From assembly GCF_001427525.1 (NCBI RefSeq), contig NZ_LMGU01000001.1:1211788-1275787 (forward strand): DNA of 64,000 bases. The letters are read 5' to 3'. The position numbers were made by a program, and so were the translations under genes. Shown here in pieces: positions 9,565-17,864 of this stretch (within the stretch, counting starts at the first letter, position 1; every line of letters begins with the position of its first letter). The notes under the pieces were generated by a model. That model was not told the DNA's origin and searched no databases. It saw nothing but the letters and a program-made list of their open reading frames with translations. This DNA comes from Microbacterium sp. Root61 (GTDB lineage Bacteria > Actinomycetota > Actinomycetes > Actinomycetales > Microbacteriaceae).

Positions 9565-10008
9565 ATGGAAGCGACAGCATCCGTTTCTATGTCGGATGGA
9601 CGCTCAGCGGCGTCGCACGCGGAAGCGTCGATCCAGCCGCCGGACGCACTTGTTCGGGCGATGGCGATCGCCGTGATTCGTACCAGACACCGCGACCCGT
9701 CGTTCTCGGTGGAGGTACTCGCGCACGAGCTGCATGTATCGGTCCGCCACCTGCATCGATGCTTCGCCGGTCATGAGTCCGTGGGGCGTCTCATCGCACG
9801 CAGCCGTGCTCTTGCGGCGGAGATGCTCCTCATTCATGATCCGGCTGCATCCAACGGGGAGATCGCGTTGCGCGCCGGCTTCTCAAGCCCTGCAACGATG
9901 CGGGCACACCTTCAGCGCCACACCGGGAACACCCCGCGCGAGTTGCGTCAGGCGCTGACCGCGACCGGCCGCGACGCGGGCTCGGCGCCTGCGTCCTCCG
10001 CCGCGTAG
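9565..10008 (+). CDS. Stand-alone AraC-type DNA-binding domain protein
   Basis: 147 residues holding only the two-HTH DNA-binding unit of AraC regulators: VEVLAHELHVSVRHLHRCFA as the first HTH and NGEIALRAGFSSPATMRAHL as the second, ending in GNTPRELRQAL. There is no sensor domain, so it either responds to nothing directly or partners another protein. A strong AAAGGAG lies 9-10 nt upstream of this ATG, which excludes the longer upstream reading. Many actinobacteria carry such short activators; targets are not visible here. Confidence 0.85.
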   Translation: MEATASVSMSDGRSAASHAEASIQPPDALVRAMAIAVIRTRHRDPSFSVEVLAHELHVSVRHLHRCFAGHESVGRLIARSRALAAEMLLIHDPAASNGEIALRAGFSSPATMRAHLQRHTGNTPRELRQALTATGRDAGSAPASSAA

Positions 10009-10125
10009 TCGAGAGTCGGGAAACGCAGGGTCATTGATCCCCGCGTTGCCTCGACCCGTTGACGTGCCAACCGCCACGCACTACCGTCTCGACACGCGGG
10101 AGCATCGCCGTTGGGAGGCATCACA

Positions 10126-10950
10126 GTGCTGAATCAGGTCGCCGAGGGCGTGCTCGTCCACGAGAGCGAATTCATCCAGAGCAATGCCGTCGTCGTGCGG
10201 GGCTGGGCCGGAGTTCTGCTGATTGATCCGGGCATCACGGTGGACGAGATGGCCGACCTGGCGCACGACCTTCGCGAGCTGGGTGAGCCGGTCGTCGCCG
10301 GATTCTCGACGCATCCCGATTGGGACCATCTGCTCTGGCACAGCTACTTCGGCGACGCCCCACGCTACGGCACCGCCCGCTGCGCGGCATCCATCCGGGA
10401 AGTGCTGACGCACGCGGACTGGAAGGACCAGGTCGCCGAGGGGCTGCCGCCGGAATACGCGGACGACATTCCGATGGAACAGCTCGGCCTCATCACCGGT
10501 CTGCCCGACGGCGCCACGGAGGTTCCGTGGGACGGCCCGACCGTCCGGATCCTCGAGCACCGGGCCCACGCGCCCGGGCACGCCGCGCTGCTGATCGAAG
10601 ACAGTCGGGTCCTCGTCGCCGGCGACATGCTGTCCGACATCCTGATGCCGTTCCTCGACCTGCAGGCGGAGCATCCGCTCGAGGACTACTTGGCCGCGCT
10701 CGACCTGTTCGACAGCGTGGTCAACGAAGCGGATGCCATCATCCCCGGGCACGGATCCGTCGGTGGCGACGGGCAGTTGAGAGCACGCATCGACCTGGAT
10801 CGCGCCTACGTGCAGGCGCTGCGAGACGGGCGCGATCCCGAAGACCCGCGCGTCGGCCCCTCGGCGCCGCTGGAGTGGCTGGGCGATATCCACGAGTGGC
10901 AGGCGCAACGGATCGCCGAGATGCGAGCGGAAGGCGGGACGCCCGAGTAA
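10126..10950 (+). CDS. MBL-fold metallo-hydrolase
   Basis: 274 residues of the metallo-beta-lactamase fold. The metal motif is FSTHPDWDHLLWH, with later metal histidines in RAHAPGHAALL and IIPGHGS and the aspartate in VLVAGDML, so the binuclear site appears complete. Substrate unknown; the family covers lactonases, glyoxalase II and others. GTG at 10126 is chosen because GGGAGG lies 7 nt upstream; the TTG at 10111 would put this site inside the gene. Confidence 0.88.
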   Translation: MLNQVAEGVLVHESEFIQSNAVVVRGWAGVLLIDPGITVDEMADLAHDLRELGEPVVAGFSTHPDWDHLLWHSYFGDAPRYGTARCAASIREVLTHADWKDQVAEGLPPEYADDIPMEQLGLITGLPDGATEVPWDGPTVRILEHRAHAPGHAALLIEDSRVLVAGDMLSDILMPFLDLQAEHPLEDYLAALDLFDSVVNEADAIIPGHGSVGGDGQLRARIDLDRAYVQALRDGRDPEDPRVGPSAPLEWLGDIHEWQAQRIAEMRAEGGTPE

Positions 10951-10970
10951 GGCCGTGCAGCGGGGCCGAC

Positions 10971-11351
10971 CTATCGGTTGAGCAGGTCGACCTCGGCGAT
11001 TCTGTCGAGCCGTGAGAGCAGCATGTCGCCGGTGCTGGCCATCGCCGATGTCGCGTTCAAAATGATCACGATCGCGATGATGCTCACGACCACGATGGTC
11101 GCGATCGCGTAGCGCCGTGTCACGGTCAGGACGACGATGGTGATCGCACTCAAAATGACGATCGTCTGACCGGCTACGGCGCCGAAAGCCATCCGCATCG
11201 CGCTGTCGACGGTGAGTGGACCCCAACTGTTCGTCGCGACACTCAGCACGATCGGGATGACGATGACCCCGGCGATGAAGACGCCCAGGCGACTGATGCG
11301 GTAGCGGGCCTTCACCTGCGCGGGTTGCTCCGTCACAACGGGTGCGGTCAT
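10971..11351 (-). CDS. Small membrane protein, four predicted helices
   Basis: 126 residues starting MTAPVVTEQPAQVKAR, a short basic cytoplasmic leader, then about four hydrophobic segments (LGVFIAGVIVIPIVLSV, TVILSAITIVVLTV, IATIVVVSIIAIVIILNA) and a polar tail. No recognised family. The ATG at 11351 fits the leader better than an upstream in-frame start at 11435 that would overlap the divergent arr gene. Confidence 0.7.
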   Translation of the reverse strand: MTAPVVTEQPAQVKARYRISRLGVFIAGVIVIPIVLSVATNSWGPLTVDSAMRMAFGAVAGQTIVILSAITIVVLTVTRRYAIATIVVVSIIAIVIILNATSAMASTGDMLLSRLDRIAEVDLLNR

Positions 11352-11422
11352 GTCTCGACCATAACGAGGCCGCTGCGGGTGCGCCAGCGTCGCGAGGTGG
11401 GAGATCCGCTTAGGCTGTCGCA

Positions 11423-11833
11423 GTGACTCACGCACTGGATGAGGGGCCGTTCTTTCACGGCACGAAGGCGGACCTGCACGACGGAGACCTCCTGACCGCG
11501 GGCTTCCGGTCGAACTACCGCCCTGAAGTCGTGATGAACCACATCTACTTCACGGCTCTTCCCGACGGCGCCGGCCTCGCGGCCGAGCTTGCGCCGGGTG
11601 ACGCTGCTCCCCGTGTCTACATCGTCGAGCCCACCGGGCCGTTCGAGAATGACCCGAACGTGACCGACAAGAAGTTCCCCGGCAATCCGACGCGCTCCTA
11701 CCGAAGCACTGCGCCGATCAAGGTCGTCGGTGAAGTCACCGACTGGACCCGGTTGACGCCCGAGGCTCTCCAGACGTGGCGCGAACGACTGGCCCTGCTC
11801 CGCGCCGACGAGCGCGGCGAGATCATCAACTGA
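11423..11833 (+). CDS. arr: NAD+--rifampin ADP-ribosyltransferase
   Basis: 136 residues, full length for Arr, which inactivates rifampin by transferring ADP-ribose from NAD+ to the drug. Recognisable segments are PFFHGTKADLHDGDLLTAGF, NHIYFTALPDGA, VYIVEPTGPFENDPN and the GNPTRSYRS loop. Chromosomal arr genes are widespread in actinobacteria and give intrinsic resistance. The start is GTG without a clear ribosome binding site. It is divergent from the membrane protein at 10971-11351. Confidence 0.93.
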   Translation: MTHALDEGPFFHGTKADLHDGDLLTAGFRSNYRPEVVMNHIYFTALPDGAGLAAELAPGDAAPRVYIVEPTGPFENDPNVTDKKFPGNPTRSYRSTAPIKVVGEVTDWTRLTPEALQTWRERLALLRADERGEIIN

Positions 11834-11872
11834 CAACGCGACCGCTGTCGACCCTCGCCATACGCTGGCACC

Positions 11873-12388
11873 ATGACGAACCCCGACTCCAACGCCTGGC
11901 GTCCGATCGTCGCGCTCCTCGCGAGCGCCGATGCCCGGACTGTGTACGCGCAGATCGTGCTCGGCGTTGTTCCGGATGCCGGCGCCGTCAGCCCGTCCAA
12001 GCGGGTGCGGATCCTCGGTCAACTCGAAAGCGCGGGTCTGGTCCGCCGTGACGGCGACGACGTCGTCGCCGTCGATGAGCGCCTGCTCGCATTGCTGAAG
12101 CAGGATGCTGGACACCGACCGCGCACCGGGCCGGAGAAGTTCTTGCGGCGCGACGGCACGATCGACCGGTATCCGACCAACCATGGCGAACGGGTGGCGC
12201 TCCTTCGCTTCATCGCGGGCCGAGCCGTGGCTCCCGCGGAACGACTGGCCGAGGGTGAGCTGAACGAACGGCTCGCGCCGTTCGATCCGGACACGGCCCG
12301 GTTGCGTCGATACCTCGTCGATTTCGGCATCCTCGAACGCACCGCATCCGGTTCCGAATACGCGTGGCCCGACAACGCCCGAGGCTGA
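11873..12388 (+). CDS. DUF2087 domain protein
   Basis: 171 residues. An N-terminal winged-helix-like segment (RVRILGQLESAGLVRRDGDDVVAVDE) precedes a C-terminal DUF2087 domain with the diagnostic pattern EKFLRRDGTIDRYPTNHGER, then LNERLAPFDPDTARLRRYLV and DFGILERTASGSEY. DUF2087 is found as an ending of small transcriptional regulators; DNA binding is likely but unproven. The gene lies 39 bp after arr. Confidence 0.88.
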   Translation: MTNPDSNAWRPIVALLASADARTVYAQIVLGVVPDAGAVSPSKRVRILGQLESAGLVRRDGDDVVAVDERLLALLKQDAGHRPRTGPEKFLRRDGTIDRYPTNHGERVALLRFIAGRAVAPAERLAEGELNERLAPFDPDTARLRRYLVDFGILERTASGSEYAWPDNARG

Positions 12389-12421
12389 GCCCGGGCGTGC
12401 CTGAGGACTAGTCTCGGCGAG

Positions 12422-13276
12422 ATGACGACCTTGCCCGCCGATTCCCATGTCCACAGCGAGTGGTCGTGGGACAGCGGATCGGATCCCGCATCCGCGGGGT
12501 CGATGAGCCGCATCTGCGCCCGGGCGGTGCGGATCGGGCTGTCGGCCGTCGTCTTCACAGAGCATCTCGACCTCGAGGACTCCTGGCGCGTCGATGACGG
12601 CGACATCGGTGACCACGGCCAGAAGTACGTCGACGACGCCGGATACGTGCGGCTCCCGCCCTTCGATGTGGCCGGGTATCTGGAGGCAATCGACCGCTGT
12701 CGTCACGAGCATCCGCAGCTCCGAATTCTCACCGGTGTCGAGTTCGGGCAGCCGCACCTGTGGGACCGTGACGCGGCCGCGCTGCTGTCCAGCGGCGTGA
12801 TCGACCGCGTCAACGGGTCGCTGCACATGCTTCCCTTCGAGGACGGCGACCGGACCGAGCCGAAGACGCTGTACCGCCATCGGCCGGCGGATGACGTCAT
12901 GTGGGCGTATCTGGAGGAGATCCCCCGGATGGTCGACGGATCGGATTCATTCGAAGTGTTCACGCACATCGACTACGCGGTGCGTTCATGGCCGGTCGAC
13001 GCCGCCGGACCGTTCGATCCGCGACGGTTCGAAGGGGGGTTCCGGGCGGCGATGCGCTCGATCGCGGGCTCGGGGCGTGCGTTGGAGATGAATACCCGGC
13101 GCCTCTGGCCGTGGATGCCGCAGTGGTGGGCCCAAGAGGGTGGACGCGCGGTGACGTTCGGGAGCGACGCGCACGGATCCGAGTCGCTCGCCGCGAACTT
13201 TCCGGAGGCGATGGCGATGGTCGAGTCTTTCGGCTTTCGTCCGGGCGCACGCCCCGAGGACTTCTGGACCCGCTGA
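12422..13276 (+). CDS. PHP-domain phosphatase, histidinol-phosphatase-like
   Basis: 284 residues of the PHP metal-dependent phosphoesterase fold. Motif 1 is DSHVHSEWSWD near residue 9, motif 2 is VVFTEHLDLED, motif 3 holds GVEFGQPH, and the last has FGSDAHGSESLA. It resembles HisK-type histidinol-phosphatases, but no histidine genes are near, so the substrate is open. It lies 33 bp after the DUF2087 gene. Confidence 0.87.
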   Translation: MTTLPADSHVHSEWSWDSGSDPASAGSMSRICARAVRIGLSAVVFTEHLDLEDSWRVDDGDIGDHGQKYVDDAGYVRLPPFDVAGYLEAIDRCRHEHPQLRILTGVEFGQPHLWDRDAAALLSSGVIDRVNGSLHMLPFEDGDRTEPKTLYRHRPADDVMWAYLEEIPRMVDGSDSFEVFTHIDYAVRSWPVDAAGPFDPRRFEGGFRAAMRSIAGSGRALEMNTRRLWPWMPQWWAQEGGRAVTFGSDAHGSESLAANFPEAMAMVESFGFRPGARPEDFWTR

Positions 13277-13424
13277 ACCGGCTTCATGCTCGCGTTCGCC
13301 TCATTCGCGACGATTGGCGCTGTGTACACCGTGGTGTTCGCCCGCGATGCTGCTCTCGACAGACGACGTGAGCACACCGGCGCTTTGCTGGAGGACGTCG
13401 GCACTTCTCGGTAGCGTGCACGGC

Positions 13425-13862
13425 ATGGCCATCAAACTGGAGAACGTCGGCATCGCCGTACGCGACCTCGAAGCAACCATCGCCTTCTTCACCGACCTCG
13501 GTCTCACCGTCGTCGGCCGCGACACGGTCAGTGGCGAGTGGACCGACACCGCGGTCGGGCTGGACGGCAACCATGCCAACATCGCGATGCTCCAAACGCC
13601 CGACGGGCACGGGCAGCTGGAGCTGTTCGAGTACATCCACCCCGATGCGATCGAGACGCACCCCACACTTCCGAACGAGATCGGCATGCACCGTGTTGCC
13701 TTCTCCGTCGACGACATCGACGCCGCGCTGGAGATCGCCGCGAAGCACGGCTGCTACCCGCTCCGGGGCGTCGCCAACTACCAGGACGTCTACAAGCTCA
13801 CATACCTCCGCGGTCCCAGTGGCATCCTCGTGATGCTCGCGCAAGCACTGCAGAAGAGCTGA
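13425..13862 (+). CDS. VOC family (glyoxalase-like) protein
   Basis: 145 residues of the vicinal-oxygen-chelate fold: two beta-alpha-beta-beta-beta repeats, starting KLENVGIAVRDLEATIAFF and with HRVAFSVDDIDAALEIAAKH in the second. Metal-ligand candidates are H in the second repeat and E in LELFEY. Substrate unknown. The MAIKLENVG start is chosen because the fold begins there; upstream reading to 13314 has no family character. Confidence 0.87.
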   Translation: MAIKLENVGIAVRDLEATIAFFTDLGLTVVGRDTVSGEWTDTAVGLDGNHANIAMLQTPDGHGQLELFEYIHPDAIETHPTLPNEIGMHRVAFSVDDIDAALEIAAKHGCYPLRGVANYQDVYKLTYLRGPSGILVMLAQALQKS

Positions 13863-13892
13863 CCTTGACTGCGATGCCCGATTGCGCGCAAC

Positions 13893-14093
13893 TTACTCCG
13901 ACCGGCGTCGGCGGGCGATCCCGATCCAGATCAGCGCCACTCCGGCCAGGAGAACGATCGGACCGATGACGGCCCACATGGTGGACCCGCTCATCGCCGA
14001 CCCACCCAGCACGTTGAGACCCTGCAGGGTCCACACCAACCCGACGGCGATCAGGAGCACGCCGGGAACCACGAACGGCCAGATTCGTTTCAT
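13893..14093 (-). CDS. Small two-helix membrane protein
   Basis: 66 residues starting MKRIWPFVVPGVLLIAVG: a basic N-terminus, one hydrophobic helix, a glycine/serine-rich loop (GGSAMSGSTMW), a second helix (AVIGPIVLLAGVALIWIGI) and an RRRR tail. It has the features of many short actinobacterial inner-membrane proteins of unknown role. It converges on the VOC gene. Confidence 0.7.
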   Translation of the reverse strand: MKRIWPFVVPGVLLIAVGLVWTLQGLNVLGGSAMSGSTMWAVIGPIVLLAGVALIWIGIARRRRSE

Positions 14094-14251
14094 GGGCGTC
14101 ACTGTAGTCCCGTGGCGGCCGTAACGGATCCCCACGCGCGACCCGACTGGGGCGGTGCAAGTTCAAGCCTGTCAAGCCCCTCCGTCCGCACCCGCGCAAC
14201 GCATAGTCCTCCGGCAACACGACTGACGCGCTCTCACGTCGCCCTTTCGCA

Positions 14252-14280
14252 GATGTAGCCACGGCCCCTTCCGCTGTCAA
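14252..14280 (-). promoter_or_regulatory. Sigma-70-type promoter, minus strand
   Basis: Read on the minus strand, TTGACA and TACATC are separated by exactly 17 nt, preceded by AGGGGG. It points toward the small membrane protein starting at 14093. The same AGGGGGTTGACA 12-mer recurs at 16362-16373, before the minus-strand gene at 16276. Confidence 0.5.
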
Positions 14281-14369
14281 CCCCCTCTGCTACGACGCAT
14301 GACTCCCTGTTTGCTGAACCAAGAAGACGCGTACGTCATACGCGCCCCTCGCACCGTGAGGAGGAGGAA

Positions 14370-14867
14370 ATGACGGACTCCAGACCACATGGACGCTATG
14401 TGCCGACGACGACGCACGCGGAGTGGGGAGCAGGCCGGCCGCATCTACTCGTCTCGCGGGAGGAAGGCTGGTTCCGGTACGAAATCACCGACGAGCTGGT
14501 CCGTATCGGGTCGTCTGCTGAAAACGAGCTCCAGCTGACCGAGATCGACCCGCACCACGCGAGGATCACGCACGACGCTCGCGACGACTACGTGCTGACC
14601 ATGCTCGGCCCAGGAGAGATGAACGCAAACCCGAACATGACCGAGACGACGGACGATCACTCGGAGATCCTCCGGACGGGAGCGCGGTTCACGGCTGGGC
14701 CGTGGGCGCTCGTGTTCGTCCGCGATGAGTTCGCCGACCATGGCAGGCCGTACGGTGGCCGCCAGGGCGGGGAGTTCTCCGATCAGCCGTCGCAGCCCGC
14801 ACGCCCCGACTACCTCCATCCGGATCACGTCGATTGGCCCAGGCGCTTCGAGAAGCCGGTCGATTAG
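14370..14867 (+). CDS. FHA-like domain protein
   Basis: 165 residues. Residues about 25-120 follow the FHA phosphothreonine-binding pattern: RYEITDELVRIGSSAENELQ (with GSS as the recognition loop), DPHHARITHDARDDYVLTML, and later LRTGARFTAGPWALVFVRDE. The final third is polar and proline-rich. FHA proteins bind phosphothreonine partners, but no kinase is in the window. AGGAGGAGG lies just upstream of the ATG, the strongest ribosome binding site in this part of the window. Confidence 0.75.
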   Translation: MTDSRPHGRYVPTTTHAEWGAGRPHLLVSREEGWFRYEITDELVRIGSSAENELQLTEIDPHHARITHDARDDYVLTMLGPGEMNANPNMTETTDDHSEILRTGARFTAGPWALVFVRDEFADHGRPYGGRQGGEFSDQPSQPARPDYLHPDHVDWPRRFEKPVD

Positions 14868-14928
14868 AGCCTCAGCCGGACCGCCTCCGATCCCGCCACT
14901 CGACGGATCGAAGCAGTACGGTTGAGGC

Positions 14929-15288
14929 ATGGGCACGATCTACTACGGCGGCTCGGAGACGGCCATCCATATCGAGGATCGGGCCCTGGCTCATCTCAAA
15001 GTGGTGATCGCGACGAAGCTCCGGCGCGGTGAGAGCTTCACGCTCTCGTGGCGGCACCCGGACGATGAGCCGCGCGGGCGCAGCACGGTGTGGCTGCATC
15101 CATCCATCCCCCTGCGGTTCGTCTTCGACGACCCCGAGCCGGCCGAACTCAGCCGCGAGTGGATCGAAGCGCTGGCGGTGTCGGCGAACTCTTCTGGCGG
15201 GATCCTCCTCGTCGCAGAGCAATCGCAGACCGGCCCTTTGTCCCTCGGCCTCGAGCCCGCTGCGGACGACGCTCAGCCGACCGAATAG
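14929..15288 (+). CDS. DUF7882-like small protein (paralogue A)
   Basis: 119 residues of a small family restricted to Microbacteriaceae and relatives, recalled as DUF7882 and often mislabelled ATP-dependent DNA ligase. The shared pattern is an opening GTIYYGG, then IHIEDRALAHLKVVIATKLR, a GESFTLSW strand, VWLHPSIPLRF and SREWIEALAVSANSSGGI. It has no ligase motif. Function unknown. A related copy lies convergent at 15331-15657. Confidence 0.8.
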   Translation: MGTIYYGGSETAIHIEDRALAHLKVVIATKLRRGESFTLSWRHPDDEPRGRSTVWLHPSIPLRFVFDDPEPAELSREWIEALAVSANSSGGILLVAEQSQTGPLSLGLEPAADDAQPTE

Positions 15289-15330
15289 CCGCGGCAGCCT
15301 TCGTCGGCTGCGCCCGCGAACCGGGAGGAG

Positions 15331-15657
15331 TCAGGCCGTCGGGTTCTCCCTCGTCGTGACGCCCTCGGCGGGCTCCGGGGTGATGACCAACCCGCTCGGG
15401 CTGCTCGCGGAGATCATCAGTTCCTCGATCCATTCGCGATTGAGCGCGGGAGCCCGGCTCCCGAAGAAGTGGAATTGGAGCGGGACGGATGGATGCATCC
15501 AGAAGCTCCGGCGTCCGCTTCCATCGCCGATCTCCACGTCGAACATGAACGATTCCGAACGGCGCAGCTTGTTCATGACCACGACCCGGAGGTGCGCAAG
15601 CGTTCGGTCATCGATGTCGACCGCGTTGCCCATGGTGTCGTAGATGAATCTGCCCAT
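15331..15657 (-). CDS. DUF7882-like small protein (paralogue B)
   Basis: 108 residues, clearly related to the gene at 14929-15288: MGRFIYDTMGNAVDIDDRTL, AHLRVVVMNKLRRSESFMFD, FWMHPSVPLQFHFFG, NREWIEELMISASSPSGL. The start at 15657 aligns with the paralogue's start; upstream reading to 15690 adds residues the paralogue lacks. Convergent paralogues separated by 42 bp suggest an inverted duplication. Confidence 0.8.
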   Translation of the reverse strand: MGRFIYDTMGNAVDIDDRTLAHLRVVVMNKLRRSESFMFDVEIGDGSGRRSFWMHPSVPLQFHFFGSRAPALNREWIEELMISASSPSGLVITPEPAEGVTTRENPTA

Positions 15658-15704
15658 GGGCGATGGTATCGCGCGGCGGTGAGCGATCACGCCGCCGCAT
15701 GCGC

Positions 15705-15914
15705 TCAGTCGACGGGCTCGATCTGCGTTTGGATGAACAGTCGATCTTGTTCGCTGAGCTGAGCCCCGTCGAGGAGACGGCGTCCGGTCACCATATGGAT
15801 CTCGTCCCGTACATGCTCAGGCAACGGGTCCGTGATCGCCACGAGAACCGCGTGTTTGGCGCCGATCGAGAGGTACGGCCACCACTCGTGGGCATCGCTG
15901 GTATCACTCGTCAT
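15705..15914 (-). CDS. Small hypothetical protein
   Basis: 69 residues, helical, beginning MTSDTSDAHEWWPYLSIGAK. The LPEHVRDEIHMVTGRRLLDG helix and LSEQDRLFIQTQ tail look protein-like. No known family is recognised. It is on the same strand as and close to its neighbours on both sides, so the small genes at 15331-16276 may form one transcription unit. Confidence 0.6.
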   Translation of the reverse strand: MTSDTSDAHEWWPYLSIGAKHAVLVAITDPLPEHVRDEIHMVTGRRLLDGAQLSEQDRLFIQTQIEPVD

Positions 15915-15931
15915 GTCGGGCCGCCCTTTCG

Positions 15932-16276
15932 CTAGCCGGCATCCATCACGTCGAAATCCATCTCAACATCCGCGACCGCGGATCTCACCCGCAGTGGCGT
16001 CGGATGCAAGAACTGGCGGATTCTTCGGCGCATGTACGCGACGGCTTCTCGGCTCTCCGGAACCGGCACGGACGAGTTCGTCGATTCGACCATCAGCACG
16101 CTGGAAGCGTTCAGAAGGAATGCCGCATCGATGGTGTTTCCGTCAGGGCTGATAGCGCGCACCGTGACGGCATCGGCCGCAGAACTGTCCGCCAGCAGAC
16201 ACGCGTACTCGAGCAGGCAATCGGCTGCCTCGTCGTCCATGAAGAGGGACCTCTCGGCGAAGGTGACGTGCTTCAT
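15932..16276 (-). CDS. Hypothetical protein
   Basis: 114 residues, alpha/beta, opening MKHVTFAERSLFMDDEAADC and with a strand pair AVTVRAISPDGNTIDAAFLL. No recognised family; the length and arrangement (strand, helix, strands, C-terminal helix with RRRIRQFLHP) resemble the adjacent DUF7882-like proteins in style, so a remote relation is possible. The ATG is near the AGGGGGTTGACA motif about 90 nt upstream. Confidence 0.6.
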   Translation of the reverse strand: MKHVTFAERSLFMDDEAADCLLEYACLLADSSAADAVTVRAISPDGNTIDAAFLLNASSVLMVESTNSSVPVPESREAVAYMRRRIRQFLHPTPLRVRSAVADVEMDFDVMDAG

Positions 16277-16442
16277 GCGGCGAAACTACGCGCCGCCCGC
16301 CGATCCGGGTAGGGCCTTGACACAACGCGATCTGCTGCACCTGCGGGTCGGATGCGACTGTTGTCAACCCCCTATCGCCCCTGCGTGTCGGTCGCCACGA
16401 TGGTGTTTCGGGGCAAAATCCACCCTTCTGAAAGGACGAGTC

Positions 16443-16706
16443 ATGAGTATCGGAGCAGGCATTGCGCTCTTCGTCATCGGAGCGATCCTCACCTTCGCCG
16501 TCAACGTGCAGGTCGAGTGGGCGGACCTCGATCTGATCGGCTACATCCTGATGGGAGCGGGGGTCGTCGTCTTCCTCCTGGGCATCATCTTCGTCATGCG
16601 CCGGCGCCGGTCAGATACCGTGACGCGTACCGCCGTCGACCCGGTGGCAGGCGAACGCGTGACTCAGCAGTCCACGCGCACGACTCCGGACCAGACGGAG
16701 CTCTAG
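16443..16706 (+). CDS. DUF6458-like small membrane protein
   Basis: 87 residues. The opening MSIGAGIALFVIGAILTFAV and second helix LIGYILMGAGVVVFLLGIIF followed by MRRRRSDTVTRTAVDPVAGE are characteristic of the small two-helix DUF6458 proteins of actinobacteria. GAAAGGACGAG sits upstream of the ATG. It is followed 2 bp later by a tiny acidic protein. Confidence 0.82.
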   Translation: MSIGAGIALFVIGAILTFAVNVQVEWADLDLIGYILMGAGVVVFLLGIIFVMRRRRSDTVTRTAVDPVAGERVTQQSTRTTPDQTEL

Positions 16707-16708
16707 CG

Positions 16709-16867
16709 ATGGCTTCAGATCGAGAGCGCTCGGGCGCCGCCCCCGTCGAGCCCGACGACGAAGCGCCCACCGGTGGCGATCAGACCACCGAGGAGCAGTT
16801 GCGGGCCGACAACGAGGTCGAAGAACAGACCCTGAAGACGCTGGATCCCGATGCCCCGCCCGCATGA
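16709..16867 (+). CDS. Tiny acidic disordered protein
   Basis: 52 residues, rich in E, D and P, with TTEEQLRADNEVEEQTLKTL before a DPDAPPA end. It begins 2 bp after the DUF6458-like stop, which supports co-translation. No fold is predicted by eye and no function can be given. It is probably real because of its spacing and clean composition. Confidence 0.55.
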   Translation: MASDRERSGAAPVEPDDEAPTGGDQTTEEQLRADNEVEEQTLKTLDPDAPPA

Positions 16868-16959
16868 GGAGCGCGGGCCGGACACGATGGAGGCTCCGAT
16901 GACGAAGAGAATGAAGGATCAGCAAAGACGAACGGCAACGAGGTCGCGGTAGACGGCGA

Positions 16960-17796
16960 ATGAGAGCGGATGCCGCGTCTCCCGGTGGACGCATGAAGGA
17001 GGACGTCCGCCACGCCGCCCGCAAGGCGGAGTCCTCGCGGACGCTGCAGCTGTTCGCCAGAGCCGGCTACGTGGCGAACGGCGTGGTGCACATCCTCATC
17101 GGCGTGATCGTTCTCGTCGTGGCGTTCGGCGGCGCAGGCGAGTCCGATCAGGCGGGTGCCTTCAAGACGATCGCCGATGCACCGTTCGGTTTCGCCGTGC
17201 TGTGGATCCTCGCGATCGCGCTCTGCGCGCTGGCGGTGTGGCACATCCTTGAAGGGGTGCTCGCACGAAGGGACAGCACCGCGGCGAAGTGGGGCGCTCG
17301 GCTGTCCGAGTGGGGGCAGGCCGCCGTGTTCCTGGCGCTCGGTGCACTCGCAGTGTCGGTCGCGCTCGGCGCGCGTCCGGACCCAGACGAAGCGGCGCAG
17401 AACGCCAGTCGCGGCGTGCTCGTGATCCCCGGCGGCGTCTTCGTGCTGGCAGCGGTCGGACTCGGCACCGCCATCGCGGGGGTGGTCTTCATCGTGATGG
17501 GTGCACGTCGCAGCTTCGAGAAGCGCGTGACGATCCCGTCGGGGCCGGTCGGCCGAACCGTCGTCGTGGTCGGCGTCGTCGGATTCATCGCGAAGGGTAT
17601 CGCGCTGCTGATCGTCGGGGTCCTCCTCCTCGTGGCCGCGGTGCAGGTCGATCCGAACGCAGCAGGCGGACTGGATGCCGCGATCTCGGCGCTCATGGGC
17701 CTGCCCTCTGGGCCCTGGCTGGCGGGTCTGGTCGGCGCAGGACTCTGCGTCTACGGCCTGTTCTGCGTCATCCGCGCGCGTTTCGCCCGGTTATGA
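16960..17796 (+). CDS. DUF1206 membrane protein
   Basis: 278 residues with three repeats of a two-helix unit, six membrane spans in all: LFARAGYVANGVVHILIGVI, WGQAAVFLALGALAVSVAL and TVVVVGVVGFIAKGIALLIV begin the repeats. The R-x-G-Y/F-x-A-x-G opening of repeats is the DUF1206 signature. Role unknown. The start could also be the ATG at 16993. Confidence 0.88.
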   Translation: MRADAASPGGRMKEDVRHAARKAESSRTLQLFARAGYVANGVVHILIGVIVLVVAFGGAGESDQAGAFKTIADAPFGFAVLWILAIALCALAVWHILEGVLARRDSTAAKWGARLSEWGQAAVFLALGALAVSVALGARPDPDEAAQNASRGVLVIPGGVFVLAAVGLGTAIAGVVFIVMGARRSFEKRVTIPSGPVGRTVVVVGVVGFIAKGIALLIVGVLLLVAAVQVDPNAAGGLDAAISALMGLPSGPWLAGLVGAGLCVYGLFCVIRARFARL

Positions 17797-17864
17797 CGTC
17801 GCCGTCGTGAGGCCCGGCCGACTCTGGCTTGCCCGCCACGGCACCGGTCAGCCAGTACTGCCCG

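Noticed and set aside
16868..16959. Short peptide frame between two small genes
   Set aside because: Only about 21 codons (MEAPMTKRMKDQQ), no support beyond an ATG.
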